NCBI GenBank assembly: GCA_947378785.1
Contig: CANCLK010000113.1
Span: 1-62,330 of the forward strand
Origin: Comamonadaceae bacterium
GTDB lineage: Bacteria; Pseudomonadota; Gammaproteobacteria; Burkholderiales; Burkholderiaceae_C
Direction of reading: 5' to 3'
DNA length: 62,330 bases
Shown here: piece by piece, positions 39,815-48,839 of the stretch
Numbering within the stretch: position 1 is the stretch's first letter
How the letters are laid out: every line of letters begins with the position of its first letter
The notes under the pieces: generated by a model
What the model was told of the DNA's origin: nothing
The model's database searches: none
Seen by the model: only the letters and a program-made list of their open reading frames with translations
Program-made: the position numbers and the translations under genes

Positions 39815-40327
39815 TTAGAACCCATTGGGCAAATTGCGTTGAGAATCTGCATAAACCTCCAACCCCAAGCTGATCACAGTTGCAACGTCCACACCGACCT
39901 CCGTTTTGAACTCTTGTTCGGCTTGATTCACCGCCAATTCAAAAGCCTTTAGCCAGGCCATGCCCAATTCCGTAAAACGAATGCTTTTTGCTCTTTTATC
40001 TCTTAAATCCGGTGCTTTGGAAATCAATCCCCACGCCTCGCATTGATCCACCAACTCCGCCATGGCTTGCTTGGTCATGCCCGCACTTTGCGCGAGCTGC
40101 GTTAATTGAGCACCCTCGAGCGGCAGATGCCTTGTGATGTGAATATGCGCAGCACTGACTTGTCCTCGGCTTGCCAAATTCGACAAGGCCAGGGGCACAC
40201 GCACATCGTGCGACATCAAGTCAAAAACACGCTCATCAAAACGCCTCATCGCTTGTCCCAACAAGCGACCCAAATGGTTTTGCCTCCAGTCTGGAAAGCT
40301 AATGGTTTTTGATGCTGAACGGCCCAT
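39815..40327 (-). CDS. MarR-family transcriptional regulator
   Basis: This 170-residue winged-helix protein has the MarR layout, with the recognition region LTQLAQSAGMTKQAMAELVDQCEAWG followed by the wing APDLRDKRAKSIRFTELG. It is divergent from recA and precedes the two-component system by 35 bp. Ligand and targets are unknown. A GTCA-N7-TGAC inverted repeat just upstream of its start may be its own operator. Confidence 0.9.
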   Translation of the reverse strand: MGRSASKTISFPDWRQNHLGRLLGQAMRRFDERVFDLMSHDVRVPLALSNLASRGQVSAAHIHITRHLPLEGAQLTQLAQSAGMTKQAMAELVDQCEAWGLISKAPDLRDKRAKSIRFTELGMAWLKAFELAVNQAEQEFKTEVGVDVATVISLGLEVYADSQRNLPNGF

Positions 40328-40347
40328 GTGACAGATGATAACATTTA

Positions 40348-40362
40348 GTCAAGTAAACTGAC
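40348..40362. promoter_or_regulatory. Inverted repeat upstream of marR-like gene
   Basis: GTCAAGTAAACTGAC is an inverted repeat (GTCA-N7-TGAC) 20 bp upstream of the MarR-type start codon, in the position of an autoregulatory operator. The assignment rests only on symmetry and position. Confidence 0.35.
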
Positions 40363-40402
40363 CAAAATTCCTATTTACAAGAGGTGACTCTTGCGATAAA
40401 TT

Positions 40403-40420
40403 ACTGGTTAAGCATCCAGT
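40403..40420. promoter_or_regulatory. Possible SOS (LexA-like) operator of recA
   Basis: ACTGGTTAAGCATCCAGT is an inverted repeat with arms ACTGG/CCAGT and an 8-bp spacer, close in form to CTGT-N8-ACAG but with CTGG/CCAG cores. It sits 58 bp upstream of the recA ATG, where a LexA site is expected. Confidence 0.45.
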
Positions 40421-40477
40421 TGTTTTGGGTGGCTTCAATTACTGAAAACTTAACTTACTGATTTTAAAGGATTTTTC

Positions 40478-41551
40478 ATGGACGCACCCGTCAAAGGCCT
40501 CGCAGCAACTACAGAAAAAAACAAAGCCCTGCAAGCAGCACTTGCTCAAATTGAAAAACAATTTGGCAAAGGAACCATCATGCGCCTGGGAGAAGGAGAG
40601 GTCATTGAAGACATCCAAGTGGTATCGACTGGCTCCCTTGGCTTGGACATCGCTTTAGGGGTTGGCGGGCTGCCTAGAGGAAGGGTCATTGAAATTTATG
40701 GCCCAGAGTCCTCTGGAAAAACCACCTTGACACTGCAGGTGATTGCAGAAATGCAAAAACAAAACGGCACATGCGCATTTGTTGACGCCGAGCACGCTTT
40801 GGACATTCAATATGCTCAAAAGTTAGGCGTTAACTTACAAGATCTTTTGATTTCGCAGCCCGACACGGGCGAGCAAGCGCTTGAGATCGTTGATAGTTTG
40901 GTGCGTTCCGGCGCGGTTGACCTCATCGTCATCGATTCTGTTGCCGCCTTGACACCAAAAGCCGAACTCGAAGGTGACATGGGTGACTCTTTACCCGGTC
41001 TACAAGCACGACTCATGAGCCAAGCACTGCGCAAATTGACCGCAACCATCAAAAAAACCAACTGCATGGTCATTTTCATCAACCAAATTCGCATGAAAAT
41101 TGGCGTGATGTTTGGCTCCCCAGAGACCACCACGGGCGGCAATGCACTGAAATTCTATGCCTCAGTGCGCCTTGATATTCGTCGCACCGGGACCATCAAA
41201 AAGGGTGAAGAAGCCATTGGCAACGAAACAAAAGTAAAAGTCGTCAAAAACAAAGTGGCCCCGCCCTTCAAAACGGCTGAGTTTGATATTTTGTTTGGCG
41301 AAGGCATCTCGCGTCATGGCGAAGTCATTGACCTGGGCGTGACAGCTCGCGTGATTGATAAATCAGGTGCCTGGTACGCTTACAACGGTGAAAAAATTGG
41401 TCAAGGACGTGACAATTCTCGTGAATTTTTGCGTGAAAACCCCGCGCTGGCCCATGAAATTGAAAACAAGGTGCGTGAATCGCTCGGCATTCCAGCCGTT
41501 CCTCTGGCGCTGAGCTCACCTGCAATCGACACTGCGACCAAAGGGGATTAA
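40478..41551 (+). CDS. recA: Recombinase RecA
   Basis: This 357-residue ATPase drives strand exchange and the SOS response. Walker [12 protein letters not shown], Walker [21 protein letters not shown], the L1 and L2 DNA-binding loops (the latter around [20 protein letters not shown]) and the C-terminal domain are all intact. The ATG is preceded by an AAGGA ribosome site. recX follows, the usual pairing. Confidence 0.99.
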   Translation: MDAPVKGLAATTEKNKALQAALAQIEKQFGKGTIMRLGEGEVIEDIQVVSTGSLGLDIALGVGGLPRGRVIEIYGPESSGKTTLTLQVIAEMQKQNGTCAFVDAEHALDIQYAQKLGVNLQDLLISQPDTGEQALEIVDSLVRSGAVDLIVIDSVAALTPKAELEGDMGDSLPGLQARLMSQALRKLTATIKKTNCMVIFINQIRMKIGVMFGSPETTTGGNALKFYASVRLDIRRTGTIKKGEEAIGNETKVKVVKNKVAPPFKTAEFDILFGEGISRHGEVIDLGVTARVIDKSGAWYAYNGEKIGQGRDNSREFLRENPALAHEIENKVRESLGIPAVPLALSSPAIDTATKGD

Positions 41552-41638
41552 AAACCCTCAAAGACATGCCTCTTTGCAATATGAAAAGACCGTACCTCTG
41601 CCTGATTCACCTACATCAACCTCATCGTCTTAACCACA

Positions 41639-41678
41639 GACCAACACTCAACAACACGCAGCTTGTCGAGTGTTGGTC
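41639..41678 (+). promoter_or_regulatory. Strong hairpin between recA and recX
   Basis: GACCAACACTC (41639-41649) pairs perfectly with GAGTGTTGGTC (41668-41678) around an 18-nt loop. There is no T-run, so it is not a standard terminator. It ends 16 nt before the recX ATG and could limit read-through or hide the recX ribosome site, keeping RecX below RecA. Confidence 0.6.
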
Positions 41679-41694
41679 CCCATGATTGCACACC

Positions 41695-42177
41695 ATGTTT
41701 AACCGTCAGCACAGAAATTTCCCTCTCCTGAGCTTGAAGTCCCGCGCTTTGCGAGCCTTGTCACAAAGAGAGTACTCAAGACAAGAACTTCTCAAAAAAC
41801 TCACACCCTACGAAACCGAGGAGGGTGAACTCGAAAGGGTTTTGAATGAGTTGGAGCTCAAGGATTTTTTAAACGAAAAACGCAATGCCTTGTCGATCGC
41901 ATCGCGCAAAGAATCTAAACTGGGCACTCGACGCATTCAAGCAGAAATGAAACAAAAAGGCGTCCCAATGGATGTTGCACAAAGCGTCTTGGATGATTTA
42001 AAAACCACAGAGCTAGAGCGGGCCAAAGCGCTCTGGCTCAAAAAATTTGGTGCCTTGCCAGACACCCCAAAAGAGACCGATCAACAAATGAGATTCATGC
42101 TCACGCGCGGGTTTTCAATGGCCATCTTGAAGATCATCTACGCAGGATTCAAGGACGAGCGCGCCGAACAAGCCTGA
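41695..42177 (+). CDS. recX: Regulatory protein RecX
   Basis: This 160-residue three-helix-repeat protein inhibits RecA filament growth. It begins around the conserved LSLKSRALRALSQREYSRQEL and continues with LNELELKDFLNEKRNA. The ATG at 41695 is preferred over a TTG three codons earlier. It follows recA by 143 bp with a strong hairpin between, and is convergent with argC. Confidence 0.93.
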   Translation: MFNRQHRNFPLLSLKSRALRALSQREYSRQELLKKLTPYETEEGELERVLNELELKDFLNEKRNALSIASRKESKLGTRRIQAEMKQKGVPMDVAQSVLDDLKTTELERAKALWLKKFGALPDTPKETDQQMRFMLTRGFSMAILKIIYAGFKDERAEQA

Positions 42178-42208
42178 GGCACCCATGAGAGGCCAAATCC
42201 TTGGTGTT

Positions 42209-43141
42209 TCAAGGCCGCAAAGGCTCCAAATCCAACATCAAATGTAAATTTTGAACCGCAGCGCCACTGGCGCCTTTGCCCAAATTGTCCAAGCGTGCCA
42301 TCAAAACCAAATGGCCTTTTTCAACATTGTCAAAAACAGCAATCTCTAGTCGGTTCGTGTTGTTGAGGGCCGTTGCATCAAAATGCATGCTACTTTGTCG
42401 AGGCAATACATTGACAAAACTGTTCTTGATCGCACTGTAGTGGCTCTCATAGGTTTGACGAATTTTTTCAGGCGTAACGCCCTCAGGCAATTGCTCCAGA
42501 TGAAGCGGCAATTGAACAACCATCCCTTGTCTAAAGTTACCCACCGATGGGATAAACAAGGGACGTTTACTGATGCCGCCGTATTTCATGATTTCAGGTA
42601 TGTGCTTGTGCTCCAAGCCCAAAGCGTAATAGTCCATCAAAGGTGCCCGCCCGCCCTCATAGTCCTCGATCATGCTCTTACCCCCCCCCGAGTAACCGCT
42701 CACACTTGGCAAACTCAAAGGCAAATTCAGCGGCAAGAGTCCCGCGCTCATCAGTGGGCGAAGCAGAGCAATGGCTCCCGTGGCATAGCACCCAGGATTG
42801 GCAAGTTTTTGAGCAGATCGAATCTTTTCCTCTTGATCCGCATCCAGCTCAGGAAAACCATAAATCCAATCGCTTTGCGTACGATGAGCAGTTGAAGCAT
42901 CAATGATTTTCGGTTTTTTTCCACTGATTTCATCGATGAGCAAAACAGATTGTCTCGCCGCATCATCATGCAGGCACAAAATGACCAAGTCTGCATTCGC
43001 CATTAACCCCAACTTGGCCTGAGGATCCTTGCGCTCAGCCGGAGCAATCGTCATGAGCTCCAGTCCAGGAACAGACTCAAGCTGACTTTTAATCTGCAGT
43101 CCTGTGGTACCGGCCTCTCCATCAATGAAAATTTTATGCAT
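42209..43141 (-). CDS. argC: N-acetyl-gamma-glutamyl-phosphate reductase, short form
   Basis: This 310-residue enzyme makes N-acetylglutamate semialdehyde in arginine synthesis. It is the short type 2 form: an N-terminal [13 protein letters not shown] loop for NADP, the catalytic Cys in [17 protein letters not shown] and the [10 protein letters not shown] motif. It stands alone between recX and sucC on the opposite strand. Confidence 0.95.
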   Translation of the reverse strand: MHKIFIDGEAGTTGLQIKSQLESVPGLELMTIAPAERKDPQAKLGLMANADLVILCLHDDAARQSVLLIDEISGKKPKIIDASTAHRTQSDWIYGFPELDADQEEKIRSAQKLANPGCYATGAIALLRPLMSAGLLPLNLPLSLPSVSGYSGGGKSMIEDYEGGRAPLMDYYALGLEHKHIPEIMKYGGISKRPLFIPSVGNFRQGMVVQLPLHLEQLPEGVTPEKIRQTYESHYSAIKNSFVNVLPRQSSMHFDATALNNTNRLEIAVFDNVEKGHLVLMARLDNLGKGASGAAVQNLHLMLDLEPLRP

Positions 43142-43329
43142 GAATAAGTCTACAATGTCGGTGGGTTAACTGTATTTTTAAGCCAATTGTAAGCAAAAGG
43201 GAAGACTAATGCATCTGAACATGATACATTTCGAGGCGGTAAAGTTTAGAACCAATCGCTGACCCTTATTTTCTCCATTTGCGGCCCCTTTGGCTCTATG
43301 TCCCCCTCCTTCCGAATTAAGAGAACAAC

Positions 43330-44490
43330 ATGAAAATTCACGAATACCAAGGCAAAGAAATTTTGCGTCAGTTTGGCGTGCCCGTTCCAAGAGGAATTCC
43401 AGCTTTTACTGTTCAGGAGGCTGTTGAAGCCGCACAAAAGCTTGGCGGACCTGTTTGGGTCGTTAAAGCTCAAATTCATGCGGGTGGTCGCGGCAAAGGC
43501 GGCGGTGTCAAATTGGCTCGCTCTATCGAAGAGGTCAAGCAACTGGCTGGCGAAATTCTTGGCATGCAACTTGTCACCCACCAGACAGGCCCGCTTGGAC
43601 AGAAAGTACGTCGACTCTTGATTGAAGAGGGCGCAGACATCAAAAAGGAATACTACGTCTCCGTGGTGACCGATCGCGCGTCTCAAAAAATAGCCCTCAT
43701 GGCCTCTTCTGAAGGGGGCATGGACATCGAAGAAGTTGCTCATGCCACGCCTGAGAAAATCATCAAAGTCTTTGTGGACCCCTTAATGGGATTGTTGGAC
43801 ACCCAAGCTCAAGAATTGGCACGCGGAATCGGTGTTCCAGATGCGTCTCAAGCTGAAGCCGTTCAAGTGATGAAGGGTTTGTACAAAGCTTATATGGACA
43901 CCGATTGCTCTTTGGCGGAGATCAACCCCTTGATTCTTGAGGGCAACGGCCACATCAAAGCTCTTGATGCCAAATTCAATTTTGATCCAAATGCCTTGTT
44001 TAGACACCCAGAAATCGTGGCCTATCGAGATCTCGATGAAGAGGACCCTGCTGAAATTGAGGCGAGCAAGTTTGACCTCGCCTACATCAGCCTTGACGGC
44101 AACATTGGGTGCTTGGTCAACGGCGCAGGTTTGGCCATGGCCACCATGGATACCATTAAACTCTTTGGTGCAGAGCCCGCCAACTTCCTTGACGTTGGTG
44201 GGGGTGCGACGCCTGAAAAAGTCACTGAGGCTTTTAAAATCATGCTCAAGAACCCCAAAGTCAAAGCGATTTTGGTCAATATTTTTGGTGGCATCATGCG
44301 TTGCGACACCATTGCAACTGGCGTCATCACCGCCTGCAAGGCCGTCAACTTGAGTGTGCCCTTGGTTGTGCGCATGAAAGGGACCAACGAGGAGCTGGGC
44401 AAGAAAATGCTTGCCGAGTCTGGTCTGCCCATCATCAGTGCTGACACCATGGCTGAAGCGGCTCAAAAAGTCGTTGCAGCATTGAAATAA
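43330..44490 (+). CDS. sucC: Succinyl-CoA ligase beta subunit
   Basis: This 386-residue ATP-grasp subunit of the TCA-cycle enzyme converts succinyl-CoA and ADP to succinate and ATP. It starts [20 protein letters not shown] and has the nucleotide-binding [17 protein letters not shown], the [17 protein letters not shown] metal region and the C-terminal [13 protein letters not shown]. An AAGAG ribosome site is 6 nt upstream. sucD follows after 17 bp. Confidence 0.98.
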   Translation: MKIHEYQGKEILRQFGVPVPRGIPAFTVQEAVEAAQKLGGPVWVVKAQIHAGGRGKGGGVKLARSIEEVKQLAGEILGMQLVTHQTGPLGQKVRRLLIEEGADIKKEYYVSVVTDRASQKIALMASSEGGMDIEEVAHATPEKIIKVFVDPLMGLLDTQAQELARGIGVPDASQAEAVQVMKGLYKAYMDTDCSLAEINPLILEGNGHIKALDAKFNFDPNALFRHPEIVAYRDLDEEDPAEIEASKFDLAYISLDGNIGCLVNGAGLAMATMDTIKLFGAEPANFLDVGGGATPEKVTEAFKIMLKNPKVKAILVNIFGGIMRCDTIATGVITACKAVNLSVPLVVRMKGTNEELGKKMLAESGLPIISADTMAEAAQKVVAALK

Positions 44491-44507
44491 GTCCCAAGGA
44501 TTTCAAC

Positions 44508-45401
44508 ATGTCTATCTATATCAACAAAAACACCAAAGTCATCACCCAAGGCATTACCGGGAAAACCGGTCAATTCCATACTGAGAAGTGCCAAGAATAC
44601 GCCAATGGAAAACAATGCTTTGTCGCTGGCGTTAATCCAAAAAAGGCCGGAGAGAAGATTTTTGATATCCCAATTTTTGGATCCGTTAAGGAAGCCGCTC
44701 ATGAAACAGGGGCAACCGTTTCAGTGATTTACGTGCCCCCAGCGGGAGCTGCTGCAGCCATTTGGGAGGCCATTGAGGCCGATTTGGACTTGGCAATTTG
44801 TATCACCGAAGGCATTCCCGTGCGAGACATGCTGGAAGTAAGAAACAAAATGAAAGCCAAAGAAGCGGCTGGGGGCAAGAAAACGCTGCTTCTAGGCCCC
44901 AACTGCCCTGGACTCATTACGCCAGATGAAATCAAAATCGGCATCATGCCTGGACATATTCACAGAAAAGGACGCATCGGCGTTGTATCGAGATCCGGTA
45001 CATTGACCTATGAAGCGGTTGCTCAACTGACTGAGATTGGACTGGGCCAATCCAGCGCCGTTGGCATTGGAGGCGACCCCATCAATGGCTTAAAGCACAT
45101 TGACGTCATGAAAGCATTCAATGATGACCCCGATACCGACGCTGTCATCATGATTGGTGAAATTGGTGGCCCTGACGAAGCTGAGGCAGCGCGTTGGTGC
45201 AAAGCCAATATGAAAAAACCAATTGTTGGCTTTATTGCAGGCGTTACAGCTCCCGCAGGCAAACGCATGGGGCATGCCGGCGCCTTGATTTCTGGTGGAG
45301 ACGATACCGCGGATGCCAAACTCTCCATCATGGAGGCCTGTGGCTTCAAGGTCACACGAAATCCATCAGAAATGGCCAAATTGCTCAAAGCCATGCTCTA
45401 A
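44508..45401 (+). CDS. sucD: Succinyl-CoA ligase alpha subunit
   Basis: This 297-residue CoA-binding and phosphohistidine subunit begins with QGITGKTGQFHTEKC for CoA binding, has GPNCPGLITP, and carries the phosphorylated His in the AGKRMGHAGALISGG segment near residue 246. It pairs with sucC. A strong terminator-like hairpin follows. Confidence 0.98.
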   Translation: MSIYINKNTKVITQGITGKTGQFHTEKCQEYANGKQCFVAGVNPKKAGEKIFDIPIFGSVKEAAHETGATVSVIYVPPAGAAAAIWEAIEADLDLAICITEGIPVRDMLEVRNKMKAKEAAGGKKTLLLGPNCPGLITPDEIKIGIMPGHIHRKGRIGVVSRSGTLTYEAVAQLTEIGLGQSSAVGIGGDPINGLKHIDVMKAFNDDPDTDAVIMIGEIGGPDEAEAARWCKANMKKPIVGFIAGVTAPAGKRMGHAGALISGGDDTADAKLSIMEACGFKVTRNPSEMAKLLKAML

Positions 45402-45414
45402 GTTTTATGATTGG

Positions 45415-45462
45415 CTCGATCTTTTAACTTTTAGAATTAAAAGATCGAGTCATCGTTTTTTT
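45415..45462 (+). terminator. Terminator-like hairpin after sucCD
   Basis: CTCGATCTTTTAA (45415-45427) pairs perfectly with TTAAAAGATCGAG (45437-45449) over 13 bp. A run of seven T residues starts 7 nt later (45456). It probably ends sucCD transcription ahead of the terC gene. Confidence 0.7.
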
Positions 45463-45508
45463 GTACTTGTTTCCTATTCTTTAAACCAACTAACCATCAG
45501 CCATTCAT

Positions 45509-46213
45509 ATGGAATTTCTACAAACTGCAGACTTTTGGATCGGGTTGTTCAACATCATTTTGATCAACATCCTTTTATCAGGCGACAACGCGGTTGTTAT
45601 TGCCTTGGCCGCAAGAACATTGCCACCAAGGGAAAGAAAGCTTGCCATCCTCTGGGGTTCAGGGGCCGCTGTTTTTTTAAGGATTGTATTGACGGTCGTG
45701 GCAGCAAAATTGCTCGAATTGCCTTTCCTTCAAATCATTGGTGGCGTGCTTCTTTTATGGATCGGCGTTCAGTTGCTGTCCGAAGACGATGACGGCGAAG
45801 AAGGCGATGCCAAAGAGCACTCCAATTTGCGCTCGGCCATCATCACCATATTGATCGCCGATTTGGTCATGAGTTTGGACAATGTGATTGGCGTGGCGGC
45901 TGCGGCAAAAGGATCCATGATTTTATTGGTCCTTGGTTTGGCCATCAGCATTCCCCTTATCATTTTTAGCAGCAATTTAATGATGACCCTCATGTCACGC
46001 TTCCCCATCATTGTGACGCTTGGCGCGGCTTTGATTGGCTGGGTGAGTGGTGAGGCGATCATCAACGATAGCGCCATACACGATTGGATTCATGCCACGG
46101 CCTTGCTGCAATACCTCGTCCCCGCAGCGTGTGCAGCGTTCGTGGTCCTATTGGGCAATTACTTAAAAAACAAGTCCTCACACAAGGAAGAAGCACCAAC
46201 TGATGCACACTGA
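45509..46213 (+). CDS. TerC-family integral membrane protein (YjbE type)
   Basis: This 234-residue membrane protein has about seven hydrophobic segments and the two acidic TerC motifs: ILLSGDNAVVIALAAR near residue 20 and LIADLVMSLDNVIGVAAAA near residue 115. TerC relatives are linked to metal ion handling, in several cases manganese export during protein secretion. It follows sucCD in many Burkholderiales. Substrate in this organism is unknown. Confidence 0.93.
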   Translation: MEFLQTADFWIGLFNIILINILLSGDNAVVIALAARTLPPRERKLAILWGSGAAVFLRIVLTVVAAKLLELPFLQIIGGVLLLWIGVQLLSEDDDGEEGDAKEHSNLRSAIITILIADLVMSLDNVIGVAAAAKGSMILLVLGLAISIPLIIFSSNLMMTLMSRFPIIVTLGAALIGWVSGEAIINDSAIHDWIHATALLQYLVPAACAAFVVLLGNYLKNKSSHKEEAPTDAH

Positions 46214-46235
46214 CTTTTAAGTGCTCATTTTTAAA

Positions 46236-46265
46236 AAGCCCTTGAAAATTTCAAGGGCTTTTTTT
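46236..46265 (+). terminator. Bidirectional terminator at the left edge of the moaC element
   Basis: AAGCCCTTGAAA (46236-46247) pairs with TTTCAAGGGCTT (46249-46260), followed by T residues to 46265 and preceded by A residues, so it works on both strands. It ends terC. In the uninterrupted chromosome it would also have ended moaC, which read toward it from the right. Confidence 0.9.
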
Positions 46266-46276
46266 ATGAGCCCTCA

Positions 46277-46378
46277 ATCCGCCTTGAAGCTTCCAGAGCG
46301 GCCGCCATGCTTCTCCAACAGGTAAACAGACGTCATCACCATGCCACGGTCAACAGCTTTGCACATGTCATAAACAGT
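46277..46378. repeat. attL: left copy of 102-bp moaC direct repeat
   Basis: The copy is identical over 102 bp to 57114-57215. It encodes on the minus strand the last 34 codons of MoaC ending FKAD, with the former stop TGA just outside at 46274-46276. Beyond the identical part (46379-46395) the element still reads like moaC codons (QVALL instead of QIALL), so attP carries moaC sequence from another allele. Confidence 0.95.
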
Positions 46379-46845
46379 TAAAAGTGCAACCTGGGGAAGC
46401 CATACAAATCAACAACTTTGACACATTAAGCTTGCAGCCTTGACCCGTTTTCTGATGGGTTAGTGGGACAAAATTGGGACAAGAAAACTTGTCCAATGAA
46501 AGTATACGTCAATGGTTTAATTTATTCTTAGCCGCGTACCATCCGCATACTAGGGCAAATACCAGATTTTGCTGACCCCACCCTACCGCCACCACCCAAA
46601 ATTAGCAGATGGGACCCTATTTGGGGTGAATCACTGTTTTGCGTAGATCATATAAAAAATTCAAAAATCAATGTCTAATGTTTGATATCAAGGTAGTATG
46701 CGCACCCTGAGCAGCTTTGTTAATCTAATCTGTTTTATGTAAGCAACGCCTGAAGTTGTATAAAAAATAACTAAATGAAACAAATACATAAAATTATTAG
46801 ATAAAGGTAGATATCCAATCATCTTTATTTGGTTAACATTCGGGT
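46379..46845. other. Left end of element, no gene
   Basis: Apart from the moaC-like attP remnant and the arm-type repeat at 46463-46485, this 467-bp stretch is AT-rich with no convincing frame. Any promoter for the MORN and caspase genes should lie at its right end. Confidence 0.5.
46463..46485 (+). repeat. Left integrase arm-type site candidate
   Basis: Two TGGGACA copies 11 bp apart (centre to centre) within a 23-bp block that recurs at 57046-57068 with two mismatches. Position inside both ends suggests arm-type binding sites of the recombinase. Confidence 0.55.
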
Positions 46846-47046
46846 ATGAAAGCCCTATTTAGTTTACTTGTCCTCTTTGCAACTGGGAGTGGCTATGCAC
46901 AAAGCAACTTAGCTGCATGCAAGGGTAGTGATGTATTTCAATGGAATAAATGTTTTGGTAGCTGGACTGCACCAAATGAAGATAAATACGTAGGTGAATT
47001 CAAGGATGGTAAGTTCCACGATCACTCAAATAATTTCAATGTTTAA
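46846..47046 (+). pseudogene. Truncated secreted MORN-repeat protein
   Basis: This 66-residue frame begins with a signal peptide (MKALFSLLVLFATGSGYAQS) and runs into CFGSWTAPNEDKYVGEFKDGKFH, the start of a MORN repeat as found in longer secreted MORN proteins. After one incomplete repeat it loses the pattern and stops, 8 bp inside the caspase gene. It is probably the remnant of a longer gene cut by a deletion, though a short expressed peptide coupled to the caspase start cannot be excluded. Confidence 0.6.
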
Positions 47047-48733
47047 ACGTAAAACTCTTTCTTTATTCTTATCAGCCATTTTGGTTTGGTCAGGCCTAAG
47101 CTTTGCCCAACAAAAAGAGCAAAGGGTTGCGCTCGTCATCGGAAACGGAGCCTATAAAGCCTCCCCATTAAGGAACCCTGTAAATGACGCTAGAGATATG
47201 GCTGCCAAGCTACGCTCATTGGGGTTTACCGTTGTTGAGCGAAGTAACCTAGGAATGAAGCAGATTGGTAGCACCCTTCGGGAGTTCCGCTCTAAGTTAA
47301 CCCCTGGCAGTGTGGCTTTGGTTTTTTATGCCGGTCACGGCCTTCAGATCAAGGGGGAGAACTTCCTCCCTGCTGTCGATGCGGAAATCGGTGGTGAAGA
47401 AGATGTACCCAACCAAAGTATGTCCATGCGCCAGATTATGAATGTTTTGTCTGATGCTAAGACTAGGTTGAACTTGGTTTTTATGGATGCCTGTCGCGAC
47501 AACCCATATGCAAGAAGCTTTAGGACATCAAGCGGTGGTTTGGCCAAAGAGGAGGCTCCTTCTGGAACTTTGATCTCTTTTGCGACTAGGCCAGGTAGCG
47601 TTGCTTCTGACGGCAATGGTAGGAACGGTTTATACACAGGTGCTTTACTTGAGCAGATGAACAATACCAGCCTACCAATAGAGCAGGTTCTTAAAGCGGT
47701 TGTGACTTCAGTTAAAGGAGGCTCCAATGGCAGGCAGGAACCTTGGATGGAAGGTAGCATCGAAGGTGACTTCTGCTTTGGTGATTGCTTTGAAAAATTA
47801 GCTCCTCCAGTTGCGATGAGCGATGACCGCGCTCTTTGGGAGTCAGTTAAAGACAGCCGAGATATGAATGAATTAAAAGTTTATTTGAATAAATTTCCTA
47901 ATGGATTATTTTCTGAGTTGGCTAACACGAGAATGAAATCTTTAAGTTTAGGTGATGCTAATACAGTCGTAATAAATAAACCCACTAACATCCAAAATTC
48001 AGTTTTGCATTCAACCGCAACACAAGAGAATATTTTAAATAACCCATTAAAATTGAGATATATCTTTGTTTCTGAAGATACCGTTCGAAAAACTTTAAAT
48101 TTAGGAGATTCATCTGATGATAAAAAGAAAATTACTAAAAGTATAAAAGATTTCTGTGAAAAATTTGTTATTCAAATATGTTTGACGGAAGCTGTTTATA
48201 CAAAGTCAATTTTTAATTTGTCTAGTTTGGTTGCCGACTCTATTTTAGGCAAAAATATTTCAATACTTGACTTTTCAAAAGTTCCAAATATTGAAGATCT
48301 TAAAATTGGATATGTAAACACCGATAAAGTTCTAAAGGAGGCTTTAATTGCAAAAAAAGCACAAAATAGATTAGCGAGTGAATTTTCTGCAAGAGAAAAA
48401 TATTTGATTGACATCGGAAATAAATTAAAAGCTGCAGCGAGTAAACTTGAAGCCGACACTAAAATTCTTTCTCAAACTTCCCACGAAGAAACACAAAGAG
48501 AGTTGTTATTAGAGGATCTTGATTTTCAACGTAAAAGAAAACAGTTTCAGGATGATTTAGCTAAGAGAAAAAATGAAGAATTAAAGGAAGTTTTATCAAC
48601 AGTCAACTCGATACTTAAAAAAATTGCTATAAATGACAATTTTGATTTGATTGTTCAGGAAGTTGATTTCAAACATTCAAAATATGACATAACTACAAAA
48701 CTTATTGCAGATTTAAATTCATCTTCAAATTAA
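47039..48733 (+). CDS. Secreted caspase-fold protease fused to a Skp/OmpH-like region
   Basis: The 564-residue protein starts at 47039 with a signal peptide (about 1-23). A C14 caspase-like p20 domain follows (about 28-250): RVALVIGNGAYK, catalytic His100 in FYAGHG and Cys152 in FMDACRDNP, both intact. Next is a short LWESVKDSRDMNELKVYL module often seen in bacterial caspase-like proteins. The C-terminal part is unusual. Residues 421-557 read as a Skp/OmpH chaperone (IGYVNTDKVLKEA, a long charged coiled coil, ILKKIAINDNFDLIVQEV), and 338-405 look like a second Skp body with its coiled coil lost. Codon use is AT-rich compared with the backbone. A periplasmic protease that binds unfolded outer-membrane proteins is one reading. 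Confidence 0.85.
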   Translation: MFKRKTLSLFLSAILVWSGLSFAQQKEQRVALVIGNGAYKASPLRNPVNDARDMAAKLRSLGFTVVERSNLGMKQIGSTLREFRSKLTPGSVALVFYAGHGLQIKGENFLPAVDAEIGGEEDVPNQSMSMRQIMNVLSDAKTRLNLVFMDACRDNPYARSFRTSSGGLAKEEAPSGTLISFATRPGSVASDGNGRNGLYTGALLEQMNNTSLPIEQVLKAVVTSVKGGSNGRQEPWMEGSIEGDFCFGDCFEKLAPPVAMSDDRALWESVKDSRDMNELKVYLNKFPNGLFSELANTRMKSLSLGDANTVVINKPTNIQNSVLHSTATQENILNNPLKLRYIFVSEDTVRKTLNLGDSSDDKKKITKSIKDFCEKFVIQICLTEAVYTKSIFNLSSLVADSILGKNISILDFSKVPNIEDLKIGYVNTDKVLKEALIAKKAQNRLASEFSAREKYLIDIGNKLKAAASKLEADTKILSQTSHEETQRELLLEDLDFQRKRKQFQDDLAKRKNEELKEVLSTVNSILKKIAINDNFDLIVQEVDFKHSKYDITTKLIADLNSSSN

Positions 48734-48839
48734 ATTACCTTAAATAAATTTAATTAGAGAAGTCGCCGAATTATGCTCGATCATGTTTTGGCAGTCATTC
48801 AAAAATGCAGTCTAGGTGAAATTGCATCTCATTCTTCCC

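Noticed and set aside
46277-46378. A second, partial moaC gene
   Set aside because: Only the last 34 codons are present; it is the attachment-site repeat, not a gene duplication.
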